DNA of 64,000 bases, taken from Actinomycetaceae bacterium (lineage in GTDB: Bacteria; Actinomycetota; Actinomycetes; Actinomycetales; Actinomycetaceae). Below the pieces are notes generated by a model. It did not search any database and was not told the DNA's origin. It saw nothing but the letters and a program-made list of their open reading frames with translations. The stretch's first letter is position 1. Every line of letters begins with the position of its first letter. The DNA is taken from positions 179,147 to 243,146 of the forward strand of contig JAUMUM010000002.1 in NCBI GenBank assembly GCA_030530685.1, in the 5' to 3' direction. Shown in pieces: positions 33,345-42,304 of this stretch. Made by a program: the position numbers and the translations under genes.

Positions 33345-34895
33345 ATGGCAGAAGAAAATTACCAAATGATAGCGATCGTCCTGTACTTCGCTGTCATGCT
33401 CTACATCGGATACTACGCGTACCGTAAGACGTCGAACATCGACGGCTACATGCTGGCCGAACGCCAGCTCAGTCCAATGATGGCTGCGCTGTCCGCCAAT
33501 GCCGCGGACATGTCCGGGTGGCTGCTCATGGCCCTTCCTGGAGCGATCTACGCCTCGGGCCTCGTCGAAGCCTGGATCGCCATCGGCCTGACCATCGGCG
33601 CGTGGCTCAACTGGCGCTTCGTTGCGCCACGTCTTCGTGCCTATTCCGAAATCGCCGACAACGCCATCACCATCCCGAGCTTCTTCTCCAAGCGCCTCAA
33701 GTCCGGGGCCCGTCCGCTGCGGATCGTCTCGGCGCTGGTCATCCTCATCTTCTTCACCTTCTATGTCTCGTCGGGAATGGTCGCTGCCGGCAAGTTCTTC
33801 GGCAGCACCTTCGGCTGGTCGTACATGACCGGCATGCTCCTGGTCGCGGCTATCACCCTGTGCTACACGATGTTCGGCGGCTTCCTGGGCGCCACCCTGA
33901 CCGACGTCGCCCAGGGCCTGCTCATGTTCGCCGCACTCGTGGCCGTCCCCATCGTTGCGGTCTTTCGGCTCGGCGGCTGGGGCGGAGCAACGGCCTCGAT
34001 CACGGAAGTCAAGCCCGGCGCCTTCAACCTCTTCGCCAATCTCGGCACGGAAGGAATCGTCCTGGGCATCGTCGCGATCATTTCGACGGCTGCCTGGGGC
34101 CTGGGCTACTTCGGCCAGCCCCACATCATCACCCGCTTCATGGCGCTGCGTTCGGCCGCGGAAGCGAGAACTGCCCGCCGCATCAGCTTGACGTGGATGC
34201 TCATCACCGCGACTGGCGCCATTTTCACCGCACTCGTGGGCATCGGCTACTTCGCGGACAACCCCGCCCGCCCGCTTGACGACAACGAGAGCGTCTTCCT
34301 GGTCATGAGCCAGGTATTCTTCCACCCGTTCGTCGCGGGCCTCGTCCTGGCGGCGGTCCTCGCAGCGATCATGTCGACGATGTCGAGCCAGCTGGTCGTG
34401 TGCACGTCCGCGATCGTCGAAGACCTGTACTCGATGACCGGCCGCAAGGCTTCTGCTCGCACGCAGCTCGTCTTCAGCCGCTCGGGCGTGCTCGCCGTGG
34501 CGCTCGTCGCCGTGGCACTCGCCACCAGCGCCAATTCGCCGATCCTCGATCTCGTCTCCTTCGCGTGGGCCGGTTTCGGCGCCGCGTTCGGCCCACTCGT
34601 CGTCATGGCGCTCTACTGGCGCAAGCTGTCGGCCCAGGGCGCGCTCGCCGGCATGGTCACGGGCGCCGTCACCGTCATTGTCTGGGGCAATGTCGACGCT
34701 TTGAGCAACCAGATGTACGAGATCGTGCCCGGCTTCCTCCTCAACTTCCTCGTCGCCTTCCTGGTCAGCAATATGACCTACACGCCCAATCCCGAGATCG
34801 ACGCCGAATTCGACCGCATGATCGCCACGGTTAAGGGGCGGCCGGTGACCCCGGACGACGAGCGCCGCGACACGGTGCCGGCGACCGTCGGCTAG
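33345..34895 (+). CDS. putP: Sodium/proline symporter (SSS family)
   Basis: A 516-residue integral membrane transporter of the sodium:solute symporter family, most similar in pattern to PutP, which takes up proline with Na+. Visible family features: NIDGYMLAERQLSPMMAALSANAADMSGWLLMALPGAIYASG in the first helices, the NWRFVAPRLR loop, TIPSFFSKRL, ISTAAWGLGYFGQPHIITRFMAL (the SSS signature region), and LAAVLAAIMSTMSSQLVVCTSAIVEDLY with the Na+-binding helix-8 serines. About 13 membrane spans. ATG at 33345 is preceded by AAAGGG. It is monocistronic with a textbook terminator downstream. Uses include proline as nutrient or osmoprotectant. Confidence 0.9.
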   Translation: MAEENYQMIAIVLYFAVMLYIGYYAYRKTSNIDGYMLAERQLSPMMAALSANAADMSGWLLMALPGAIYASGLVEAWIAIGLTIGAWLNWRFVAPRLRAYSEIADNAITIPSFFSKRLKSGARPLRIVSALVILIFFTFYVSSGMVAAGKFFGSTFGWSYMTGMLLVAAITLCYTMFGGFLGATLTDVAQGLLMFAALVAVPIVAVFRLGGWGGATASITEVKPGAFNLFANLGTEGIVLGIVAIISTAAWGLGYFGQPHIITRFMALRSAAEARTARRISLTWMLITATGAIFTALVGIGYFADNPARPLDDNESVFLVMSQVFFHPFVAGLVLAAVLAAIMSTMSSQLVVCTSAIVEDLYSMTGRKASARTQLVFSRSGVLAVALVAVALATSANSPILDLVSFAWAGFGAAFGPLVVMALYWRKLSAQGALAGMVTGAVTVIVWGNVDALSNQMYEIVPGFLLNFLVAFLVSNMTYTPNPEIDAEFDRMIATVKGRPVTPDDERRDTVPATVG

Positions 34896-35335
34896 CCGCG
34901 GGGCGCGAGGTCGACTCGAAGGTGGCTCCGGCATTGCCTGCCGGGGCCACCTTTCTTTGCCTCTCGTGCCACGCTCGGGGGCGTTGCTGACTCCCGCTTC
35001 CACGTCCGGCATGCAGTGGCAGGTTTCCCCGGGTTGGCGCGCTTGGAAGCGCCGACCCGGCAGGCACGGTCAGCGCGATCAGCGCACGGTAGCCAGGCAT
35101 ACCTCGACCCTTCGCGGACACAAACCGCCCGCCGCCCCGTGCGGACAAACGGAAGCGCCGTGCAGGCACCTGCCCGTGTCAACGCACCGCCAGACCCCCG
35201 CGATTCGGCTCCGCCTCTGCCAAGCCATTCATTCGACAGCTGGTGCCAGGCAGACCCCCACGATTCGGCTCCGCCAGCATGCCGCTTCACGAGAACAATT
35301 GGCGGCCTGATACCGAATCGCGGCACAATCTCCTC
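34896..35335. repeat. Intergenic region with 25-bp direct repeat
   Basis: Besides the putP terminator, this 440-base gap holds a direct repeat with core GATTCGGCTCCGCC preceded by CAGACCCCC (35191-35215 and 35251-35275, spaced by 60 bases, one mismatch). The second copy ends just before an ATG at 35279. No other feature is seen. Confidence 0.6.
34919..34958 (+). terminator. Rho-independent terminator of putP
   Basis: The stem AAGGTGGC-T-CCGGCA pairs with TGCCGG-G-GCCACCTT with one mismatch and a five-base loop, followed by TCTTT. It lies 24 bases after the putP stop. Confidence 0.85.
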
Positions 35336-37417
35336 GTGCCTGCTTCCGATTCATCCCCGCACCGACTTCGTCGCTTTTCGGCCCTTGTACTCGCCGCCAT
35401 ACTTTCGGCCGGCACGGTCTTTGCTCTGCTAACTTCCGTCCACTCCGTATCGCAGCACCGCCCGGAAAGCCCCGACGCCGCGCCAAGCTCGCCTTCCTCG
35501 CCCGGCCGCTCCGCGGCGTCAGGGGATGCGGCCGACCTCGGCCTGGTCCCGGAGCCACAGTCGGCGCGCTTGGAAGGGCCTGCCGTGGATCTGAGCGGGA
35601 CGGTGGAGATCGTCGACGTCTCCGGCCCGGGGGCCAGCGGCGATGGCGCCCCAGAAGGCGACGCCACGTCCGGCGACGCCGCGGCCCGGGCGGCGCACCT
35701 CGTCGCAGCCAGCGGAGGCCGCGTCGTCCCAAGCGGCGGCCAGGCCCAGGCCCGCATCGTCGTCGGCGTCGACGGCGGCCACGCCTCGCGCCACCTGCCA
35801 TCCTCCTTCGATGTCCCGCCCTCCCTCGACGTCCCGCACCAAACCGGCGGCTACGCACTGGCGACCGCGGCGGCGGACGTGCCCACCGTCGTCGCCCTGG
35901 GACGCGACGAAGCCGGCGCCCTCTACGCGACGGACACGCTGGAGGCGATCACGACCGACGGCGCCGTCCCCGGCGCGACCATCCGCGACTGGCCCGCAAT
36001 GGAGGTGCGCGGCGTGGTCGAAGGCTTCTACGGCCCTCCGTGGAGCCACCAGGCGCGCCTGGACACGCTGACCCACATGGGCGAGCTGCGCATGAACACC
36101 TACATCTACGCGCCCAAGGACGACCCCTACTTGCGCGCCGACTGGCGCAAGCCCTACCCGGCCGCCGAGCTCGCCAGGATGCAAGAGCTCGCCGCCACCG
36201 CGCGGGCGGCGCACGTGGACTTCGTCGTCGCCCTCTCCCCCGGCGAGTCCATCTGCCACTCCTCCCAGGCCGACTACGACGCCGCCGTGGCCGTCTTCGA
36301 GCAGCTCCGCTCGGCCGGCATCACCGACTTCTACATCGCCTTCGACGATCTCCTGGGCGACGACGGCCTGCCCGCGGAGTTCTCCTGCGAATCGGACCAG
36401 GACCGGTTCGGCGACGACGACATGCTGGCCGGACTGGCGCGTGCGCAGACGCACTTCCTCAACCGGATCCAGCGCGAATACGTCGAGCCGCACGGACTGC
36501 CCGACCTGTGGACCGTCCCCACGCACTACACGGGCACCCGGGCCACGTCCTACACGAAGGCCTTCGGCGCGCGGCTCGATAGCAGCATCAGGGTCCAGTG
36601 GACCGGGCGGGACGTCGTCACCGATAACATCACGACGCGTCAGGCCACCCGAGCCGCCAAGAACTACGGCACGGACAGCCTGATCATCTGGGACAATTTC
36701 CCGGCCAACGACGGCGAAAACCAGGCCCGGCTCTTCCTGGGCGCCATGCCGCAGCGCAGCGCGAACCTGGACGCGGCCGCCGCGGGGATCGTCACCAACC
36801 CCATGCTCCAGCCCTACGCCTCGCGCCTGGCCATCGCCGAGTATGCCAGCTATTCGTGGAACCCCGCCGGGCATGACGCGTCGGCCGTGCGCGAGGCCGC
36901 GATGGATCGGATTCTTGGAGCAGAGCCAGAACCGGCGCGCCAGGCGCTGCGGGCCTTCGTCGATGTCAACGCGCAGTGGGAGTTCGCGGCGTGGGAGCCG
37001 ACCGAAACGTGGAGGGACATCGACGCCTTCCTCCAGGCTGTGGACGACGACGATGATGCCGCGATTGCCGCAAAGGCATCGGCCCTGCGCACCCGCCTAA
37101 ATCTGCTGAGCGACGCCCCATCCTCGCTCGCTTCGCTCGACGCGGGCTTCTATGCGGACGTCGAACCGTGGCTCCAAGCGACCGCCGCCTGGGCCGAGGC
37201 CGACCTGGCCGCCGTCGACCTCCTCGTGGCGCTGCACGAAGGTGACGAGCCTGCCGCGCGGCAGGCGAGCGCGCGCATGGAGGCCGCGGCCGCACGGGCC
37301 TCCGAGGTGAAGCTGGCGGTAACGGACGAGGAGGGTCGCGCCGTCCCCGCCGAGGTGGGCGAGGACGGCATGGGCGAGTTGGTCGACGAAGCCCGGCGCG
37401 CCTGGAAGGAGCGCTGA
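35336..37417 (+). CDS. Glycoside hydrolase family 84 beta-N-acetylglucosaminidase, exported
   Basis: A 693-residue hexosaminidase. The N-terminus has arginines followed by FSALVLAAILSAGTVFALLTS, a signal peptide or membrane anchor, then a Ser/Pro/Ala linker. Next comes an N-terminal GH84 accessory domain (LGLVPEPQSARLEG) and the catalytic barrel with EVRGVVEGFYGPPWSHQARL, YIYAPKDDPYLRADWRKPYP and the adjacent catalytic aspartates in FYIAFDDLLGD (residues about 337-338), plus LIIWDNFPANDG. A helical C-terminal domain follows. GH84 enzymes cleave terminal GlcNAc from host glycans or hyaluronan. The start is uncertain: GTG 35336 or ATG 35279, neither with a good ribosome site. No wall-sorting signal. 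Confidence 0.87.
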   Translation: MPASDSSPHRLRRFSALVLAAILSAGTVFALLTSVHSVSQHRPESPDAAPSSPSSPGRSAASGDAADLGLVPEPQSARLEGPAVDLSGTVEIVDVSGPGASGDGAPEGDATSGDAAARAAHLVAASGGRVVPSGGQAQARIVVGVDGGHASRHLPSSFDVPPSLDVPHQTGGYALATAAADVPTVVALGRDEAGALYATDTLEAITTDGAVPGATIRDWPAMEVRGVVEGFYGPPWSHQARLDTLTHMGELRMNTYIYAPKDDPYLRADWRKPYPAAELARMQELAATARAAHVDFVVALSPGESICHSSQADYDAAVAVFEQLRSAGITDFYIAFDDLLGDDGLPAEFSCESDQDRFGDDDMLAGLARAQTHFLNRIQREYVEPHGLPDLWTVPTHYTGTRATSYTKAFGARLDSSIRVQWTGRDVVTDNITTRQATRAAKNYGTDSLIIWDNFPANDGENQARLFLGAMPQRSANLDAAAAGIVTNPMLQPYASRLAIAEYASYSWNPAGHDASAVREAAMDRILGAEPEPARQALRAFVDVNAQWEFAAWEPTETWRDIDAFLQAVDDDDDAAIAAKASALRTRLNLLSDAPSSLASLDAGFYADVEPWLQATAAWAEADLAAVDLLVALHEGDEPAARQASARMEAAAARASEVKLAVTDEEGRAVPAEVGEDGMGELVDEARRAWKER

Positions 37418-37527
37418 CCGCGGCGAGGCACCGCGAGAAAGCGGCGCCACGAAAGAGCAGTCACCACGCTGACCGACGCCAGAAAGCACCGACCTCGCCA
37501 GCACATTGCACAGTCATCGCATAAGAA

Positions 37528-37557
37528 AGCGGGGCCCGCATGCGCGGGCCCCGCTTA
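37528..37557. terminator. Bidirectional terminator between hexosaminidase and surface-protein genes
   Basis: A perfect 13-base-pair stem (AAGCGGGGCCCGC / GCGGGCCCCGCTT) with an ATGC loop, flanked by ATAAGA and ATCTAT, lies between converging stops at 37417 and 37573. Confidence 0.85.
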
Positions 37558-37572
37558 TCTATCGAGCAAAGC

Positions 37573-40500
37573 TCACTCGGCGTTCCTGGAGCGGAACCGC
37601 AGTGCGGCACCACCCAGAGCGACCAAACCGAGTGCAACGAGACCGATGATGGTCACATTGGTACCCGTATTGGCCAGGCCCGAGTTGCTCCTCACGGTGT
37701 TGGAGGAGTTGCCGTTGCCGTTGGCGTTGCCGCCATTGTTCCCGTTGGCGTTGCCACCGTTGCCATTGTTGTTCGGCGTGGCAGCCTCACGGTTGCCATT
37801 GCCATTGGCGTTTCCGTTGTCCGAACCGCCAGCGTTGCCGCCGTTATTCCCATTGGCGTTGCCACCGTTGCCATTGTTGTTCGGCGCGGCAGCCTCACGG
37901 TTGCCATTGCCATTGGCGTTTCCGTTGTCCGAGCCACCAGCGTTGCCGCCATTGTTCCCATTGGCGTTGCCACCGTTGCCATTGTCGTTGGCCGCGGCAG
38001 CCTCACGGTCGCCGTTCCCATTGGCATTGCCATTGTCCGAGCCACCGGTGTTGCCGTTATCGGAACCACCGGCATTGCCACCATTGTTCCCGTTGCCGTT
38101 GGGCGTGGCAGCGTCACGGTTGCCATTGCCATTGGCGTTGTCCGAGCCACCGGCATTGCCGCCGTTGTTCCCATTGGCATTGCCGGTGTCGGAACCGCCG
38201 GCGTTACCACCGTTGCCATTGTCGTTGGCCGCGGCAGCCTCACGGTCACCGTTCCCATTGGCATTGCCGTTATCCGAGCCACCGGCATTGCCGCCGTTGT
38301 TCCCATTGGCATTGCCGGTGTCGGATCCCTGACCGTTGTCGTTCTGCGAAGCCTGGACATCCTCGCTGGTGATCCGGAAGATCAGGTTCGGGGTGTCGCG
38401 ATTGACGACGAAGACCTGCCCGTTAGCGGTCGTCACGTGGTTGGGGTTGGTGCCCACGGCCACGTTGCCGACCACCTGGAGCGTGACGGAGTTGACCACC
38501 GTAACGTTGCCGCCGCGACGGTTGACCACGTACACCAGGCCGGTCGTCGAATCGTAGGAAACGCTCAGGGCCTGATCGCCGGTCGGGATGTTGGCGACGA
38601 CCTCGCCCGTCTGCGTATTGACCACGACCAGGTTGTTCGACTGGCGCGACGCAATGTACAGGTAGTTGCGCGTCGAGTCGAAGGCGACGCCCGACGCCGA
38701 CTTCACGTTGTCACCGAGCTGGAAGTAGTTGATCTCGTAACTGGAGCGCACGTTGATCGAAACGGCGACCTGAGACTTGAGGCTCACGGTATAAAGCATT
38801 CCGGTGGCCGGATCGAGGCTCAGGTTCTGAACGCCCTCGAAGGACTGCGAGGCCGTGCCAACCTGGATGCGCGTCACGTACGTCGGAGTGCCGTCGGCGC
38901 CCGAGTAGACGTCAATGTAGTTGGAGTTGGCGGAAGAGACATAGGCCATGTGGGTCTGCTCGTCCACCACGATGCTGCTCGCCTGCGACGTCGTCTGCTC
39001 GCTGGCCTTGAACTGCTTGACGAGCTTGAGCGTCTCCTGGTCGTAGACCGCCACGGTGCCCTGCTGCGTGTTCGTCGTCCAGATGTAGCCGTTGCTATTG
39101 TCCAGAGCGATGCCGTAGACGCCGTAGAGGCCGCCCTCGTCATCGGATTCGGGCGTGACGCTCGCGACGACCTTGAGGGTCGAGGCGTCGACCTTCAGCA
39201 GCTTGGTCTCCGTGCTGGGGGCCTTGCCCGAAACCGTCGTCACGAAGAGGAAGTTGCTCGACTCGTTGTAGGCGGACTGGTACAGCCCCTTGGGCAGCTC
39301 GCCGGACTTGACGTCGAAGTTACCCTCAGCCGAGCCGCTGTCGCCACCCTGACCCTCGGTGCTCTGGGCGCTCGGGTCGGCGGTGGGCTGGTCGTTCGAG
39401 TCAGTGCTGCCGTTCGAGGCATCGGACTTGCCGGAGTCCGTCGAGGAGCCGGAAGCGCCGCCGTCCTTGTTGGTCTCGCCGCCGTCCTTCGATGCGTCGG
39501 TGGTGTTGGAATCCTTCGGAGTGTCGGTACTCGTGGAACCGCCCTTGTCAGCGTCCTTCGAAGAGTCAGCATCCTTCGAGGCGGTGGAATCCGTCGAAGC
39601 ATCCTTGGTGGAGTCGTCGCTGCCATCCTTCTTCTCGACGACGGCGCCGGTCTCGCACGCGAATTCTTCGCCGTTGATCTTGTAGGTGACGACGATCCGC
39701 TCGCCGACCTTGGCGTCCTCGGGAATCGTGACGTTAGGAATCTCCACGGTGGAACTGCCGCTGACCGTCACGTTCTCGGAGTACCAGACGGACGAGGCCG
39801 TACCAATGCTCGTGATGACCGCGCCCTCGGGAACGTTGACGACCTTGACGGTCGACGTCGAGCCCACGGTGCTCTTGGCGGAGAAGGAGAACGCCGCGCT
39901 GGCCGAGAACTCCGCCGTGTACTCGCGGCCGGAGGAATCGGTGAGCTTGATCGTCTGCTTGCCCGCCAGCGCAAGGCCCGCGTCGATCTTGATCGTCCCG
40001 GAGAACGTTCCGTCCGCACCAACCTTGATGGAATCGACGGTCTTGCCGTCCACGGACCAGGAAATGTTCTGCTCGGAAAGAAGCGCGGTGAGCTCGCTCT
40101 TGCTGGTGAAGCCGCTGCCGGCCACCTTCGCCGTGATGACTCCCTTGGAGTCGGTCTTGACCCTGGAGACCTTGACATCGAGCTCCGAGCCGGCCTTGTC
40201 CGAACCGTCCTTCGATGCCGAAGGATCGGCGCTCGGGGACGCCGTTGCGGTCTCCGAAGGCGTAGCGGTCTCCGAAGGCTCAGCGGACGGGCCAATGGGC
40301 GTGACCTGCTGATCCGACGGGGTCGCGCTGGGCTTGGTCGCCGAATCGGACGAGGGCTTGGGAGTGCTCGAAGCGGACGAGGAGGAGTTCGACGAGCTCG
40401 AGCTAGAGGAGCTCGAGCTAGAACTGCTGGAGCTCGACGAGGAAGCCTTGAACGAAGCCCACTTCGAGACCGTCACTCCGCTCGACGTCGTGCCAACGAC

Positions 40501-41058
40501 GCGCACCCAGTACTCGCCCTTGACCGTGATCTCCGGCACCTTCACCTTGATGGTGAAGGACCCGTCGGAATCGGGTAGGAGCTTCTCATCCACGGTGAGC
40601 GCGCCGGACGAGTCGACCTTCCCGCAGGGCTGGCTGTCAGGAAGTCCGCTGTCCGGCACAGCCTCGGCAGTGGCCTGGCTGCCCTCGAACTTGACCGAGA
40701 ACTCGCCCTCGGCGGAGAACTCGGCAAAGCCCTCGCCCTTCAGGGTGACGGTCCCGTCTTCCTTCAGCTTGGCCGGATCGACCGACAGCGTGCCTTCGCC
40801 GACGTCGTCCTTTTCGGCAGGCGCTTCGCCCTCGTTCGAATCGCTGCCGGCACTCGCAGTCTCAGCGGAACTCTGCTTCGCCTGTGATTTCGTGATTACT
40901 TGTTCGTCGTGTGTCGTCTTCGAGGAAGAGCCATCCTCAGCCGCAATCGCAGGCCCGGCCGTCACGGACAGGGAAAATCCCAGTGCCGTAGCGGTGGCCA
41001 GGCTTGATATCTTGCGCAAACGATGCCTTTTTCCAGAAACGATAGATGTTGAAGCCAT
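37573..41058 (-). CDS. Wall-anchored surface protein with beta-propeller and Asn/Gly repeats
   Basis: A 1161-residue exported protein. The signal peptide (KRHRLRKISSLATATALGF... ending AGPAIAA) is followed by Ig-like segments, a poly-Ser stretch (about residues 208-230), further strand-rich domains with a GSDDSTKDASTDS-type linker, then a YVTN/YncE-like beta-propeller (about residues 584-897; blades such as NLVVVNTQTGEVVANIPTG and NVTVVNSVTLQVVGNVAVG). After it come about 215 residues of Asn/Gly repeats (NGNNGGNAGGSDNGNANGN). The end is a sorting signal: GLANTGTNVT, a hydrophobic span and RFRSRNAE, with LANTG in place of LPXTG. It is therefore likely linked to peptidoglycan by sortase. A role in adhesion is inferred. 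The ribosome site is weak. Confidence 0.9.
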   Translation of the reverse strand: MASTSIVSGKRHRLRKISSLATATALGFSLSVTAGPAIAAEDGSSSKTTHDEQVITKSQAKQSSAETASAGSDSNEGEAPAEKDDVGEGTLSVDPAKLKEDGTVTLKGEGFAEFSAEGEFSVKFEGSQATAEAVPDSGLPDSQPCGKVDSSGALTVDEKLLPDSDGSFTIKVKVPEITVKGEYWVRVVGTTSSGVTVSKWASFKASSSSSSSSSSSSSSSSSSNSSSSASSTPKPSSDSATKPSATPSDQQVTPIGPSAEPSETATPSETATASPSADPSASKDGSDKAGSELDVKVSRVKTDSKGVITAKVAGSGFTSKSELTALLSEQNISWSVDGKTVDSIKVGADGTFSGTIKIDAGLALAGKQTIKLTDSSGREYTAEFSASAAFSFSAKSTVGSTSTVKVVNVPEGAVITSIGTASSVWYSENVTVSGSSTVEIPNVTIPEDAKVGERIVVTYKINGEEFACETGAVVEKKDGSDDSTKDASTDSTASKDADSSKDADKGGSTSTDTPKDSNTTDASKDGGETNKDGGASGSSTDSGKSDASNGSTDSNDQPTADPSAQSTEGQGGDSGSAEGNFDVKSGELPKGLYQSAYNESSNFLFVTTVSGKAPSTETKLLKVDASTLKVVASVTPESDDEGGLYGVYGIALDNSNGYIWTTNTQQGTVAVYDQETLKLVKQFKASEQTTSQASSIVVDEQTHMAYVSSANSNYIDVYSGADGTPTYVTRIQVGTASQSFEGVQNLSLDPATGMLYTVSLKSQVAVSINVRSSYEINYFQLGDNVKSASGVAFDSTRNYLYIASRQSNNLVVVNTQTGEVVANIPTGDQALSVSYDSTTGLVYVVNRRGGNVTVVNSVTLQVVGNVAVGTNPNHVTTANGQVFVVNRDTPNLIFRITSEDVQASQNDNGQGSDTGNANGNNGGNAGGSDNGNANGNGDREAAAANDNGNGGNAGGSDTGNANGNNGGNAGGSDNANGNGNRDAATPNGNGNNGGNAGGSDNGNTGGSDNGNANGNGDREAAAANDNGNGGNANGNNGGNAGGSDNGNANGNGNREAAAPNNNGNGGNANGNNGGNAGGSDNGNANGNGNREAATPNNNGNGGNANGNNGGNANGNGNSSNTVRSNSGLANTGTNVTIIGLVALGLVALGGAALRFRSRNAE
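37690..38340 (-). repeat. Coding minisatellite for Asn/Gly repeats
   Basis: About 650 bases of imperfect tandem repeats built from GGNAGGSDN, GNANGNG and (N/D)REAA(A/T)xN modules. Blocks of about 120 bases recur nearly unchanged (for example around 37770-37880 and 37890-37990), so this part is prone to copy-number change. It is in frame with the surface protein throughout. Confidence 0.8.
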
Positions 41059-41923
41059 GTGGACTCATATCTCTCGGGGGTGTTTTTAAGCAGGTTGGCC
41101 TGGTTCGCGCACCGTAGACGAGGCACACGACTTAAGGGGGGCGTCCTACTGGAGTACAAACTAGTGGAGATATCAGACGTGCTCAAGGGTTTGAACCCCT
41201 GGGCGCGTTGCGTCCAGAGGCTTGTGCCCCAAGGCGTTTGCGTGTTTTTTCGCGGCAGACATGAGAATGCGGTCCCTGCCCATCGCACGTTAAGCAATCA
41301 AAACGTATAATGCCGGTTTTCGGGGATCGAGCAACCCCACCGGGCCAAGCCCGTCAGCAAAGCACAAGCGCTCGATAAATCGGCGACATGAACGCATCGA
41401 CGGGCACCGTAGGCCATCAAATTGCTACTCTTTCGGGTGCCTTCCGCCGGTCCTTTCCATTGTTTACGCTCACCTCAGTTGCCTTTTGATTCCTTTTGGC
41501 GGCGCACGGGAAAATCTCACCCAGTGAGACTGGCGGAGTAGGCACCCGAAGGGCCTCGGTCCGAATCGTCGACCGACTCGCTGGCGGGCAGCCTCACATC
41601 CGCTGGGTGCAGCTTATACACCCAATCCTCCGAAAAGCCTGGACGGCCTCGGCCGCCGGTGACTGCGGCCGCGGGTGAAGCGGCGAGACGAGCACCCTCT
41701 GCCCACTCCCCTCGTCGCACTAGGGCTCGGGCCGCCCACGCAGAGGGCGCGTCAAGCAGGATAGGCGCCCTACCGGCCCGGTCCGCCTGCCGTAGGCGAC
41801 CGGCCGCCATCGGACCACCAACTTCAGGGCCACCAACTACGACTGTCGGCTACCGCGGGCCGGAGGTCATCGGGCTGCCACCGGCCGGAGGCCATCAGAC
41901 TGCCACCCACCCGGGACTTCCGC
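41059..41923. other. Long intergenic region, 5' of surface protein gene
   Basis: An 865-base gap. The first 100 bases are the leader of the surface protein gene, with a GGGTTTGAACCCC inverted repeat near 41187-41200. From 41230 to 41500 the sequence is AT-richer, with a TATAAT at 41306-41311 on the plus strand followed by two small hairpins (GGGG/CCCC and GGGC/GCCC). From 41560 it is very GC-rich, with a 25-base near-direct repeat containing GGCCGGAGG (about 41868-41915). No gene is supported. Confidence 0.45.
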
Positions 41924-42304
41924 CTACCACTGGCCGGAAGTCTTGCGGCCACTGCGCCCGCCACGGCGCGGCCCCATGCGCTGCATCTCCGGGCCGAGGA
42001 AGTAGATCGCCGCGATGATGGCGCCGAGCCTGAGCAGGGTCTCGAAGGGAAGCCATAGGAAGGGGAGCCACAGGCCAACGATGTTGTTCCAGACCATGAC
42101 GATCAGTCCCGCCCCGAGGATGACGAGCCACCTGCGCTTCGACAGGCGGGCGCGGGCGAAGTCGTCGTCCGGCCGCAGGACGCAGGCGAGGAGCGCACAA
42201 GCCAGGAGCAAGACGAACAACACCCAGATGACGAACCGCACGTATCCCACGAAGGTATAGATGCTGAACGCAAGAATATGCGGGTCCGTCGCAACGGAAG
42301 TCAT
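41924..42304 (-). CDS. DUF2516 family membrane protein
   Basis: A 126-residue protein of the actinobacterial DUF2516 family. It has about three hydrophobic spans: YTFVGYVRFVIWVLFVLLLACALLACVL, WLVILGAGLIVMVWNNIVGLWL and LLRLGAIIAAIYFLGPEM, with RPDDDFARARLSKRRW in the first loop, a typical feature of the family. The C-terminus is basic (RRGGRSGRKTSGQW). Its ATG overlaps the ygfZ stop by four bases (ATGA), so it is translated with ygfZ. Function unknown. Confidence 0.85.
   Translation of the reverse strand: MTSVATDPHILAFSIYTFVGYVRFVIWVLFVLLLACALLACVLRPDDDFARARLSKRRWLVILGAGLIVMVWNNIVGLWLPFLWLPFETLLRLGAIIAAIYFLGPEMQRMGPRRGGRSGRKTSGQW

Noticed and set aside
37690..38340. Regular repeats that might be read as a CRISPR or satellite array
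   Set aside because: They are in frame, encode Asn/Gly modules of the surface protein, and have no unique spacers.
41185..41201. GGGTTTGAACCCC resembling a tRNA T-arm
   Set aside because: No acceptor, D or anticodon arm can be built around it and the stem does not pair correctly with a seven-base loop.
41306..41440. Possible 6C, 6S or SRP RNA after the TATAAT
   Set aside because: The characteristic C-rich loops, the long 6S bulged hairpin and the SRP GGAA tetraloop region are not present.
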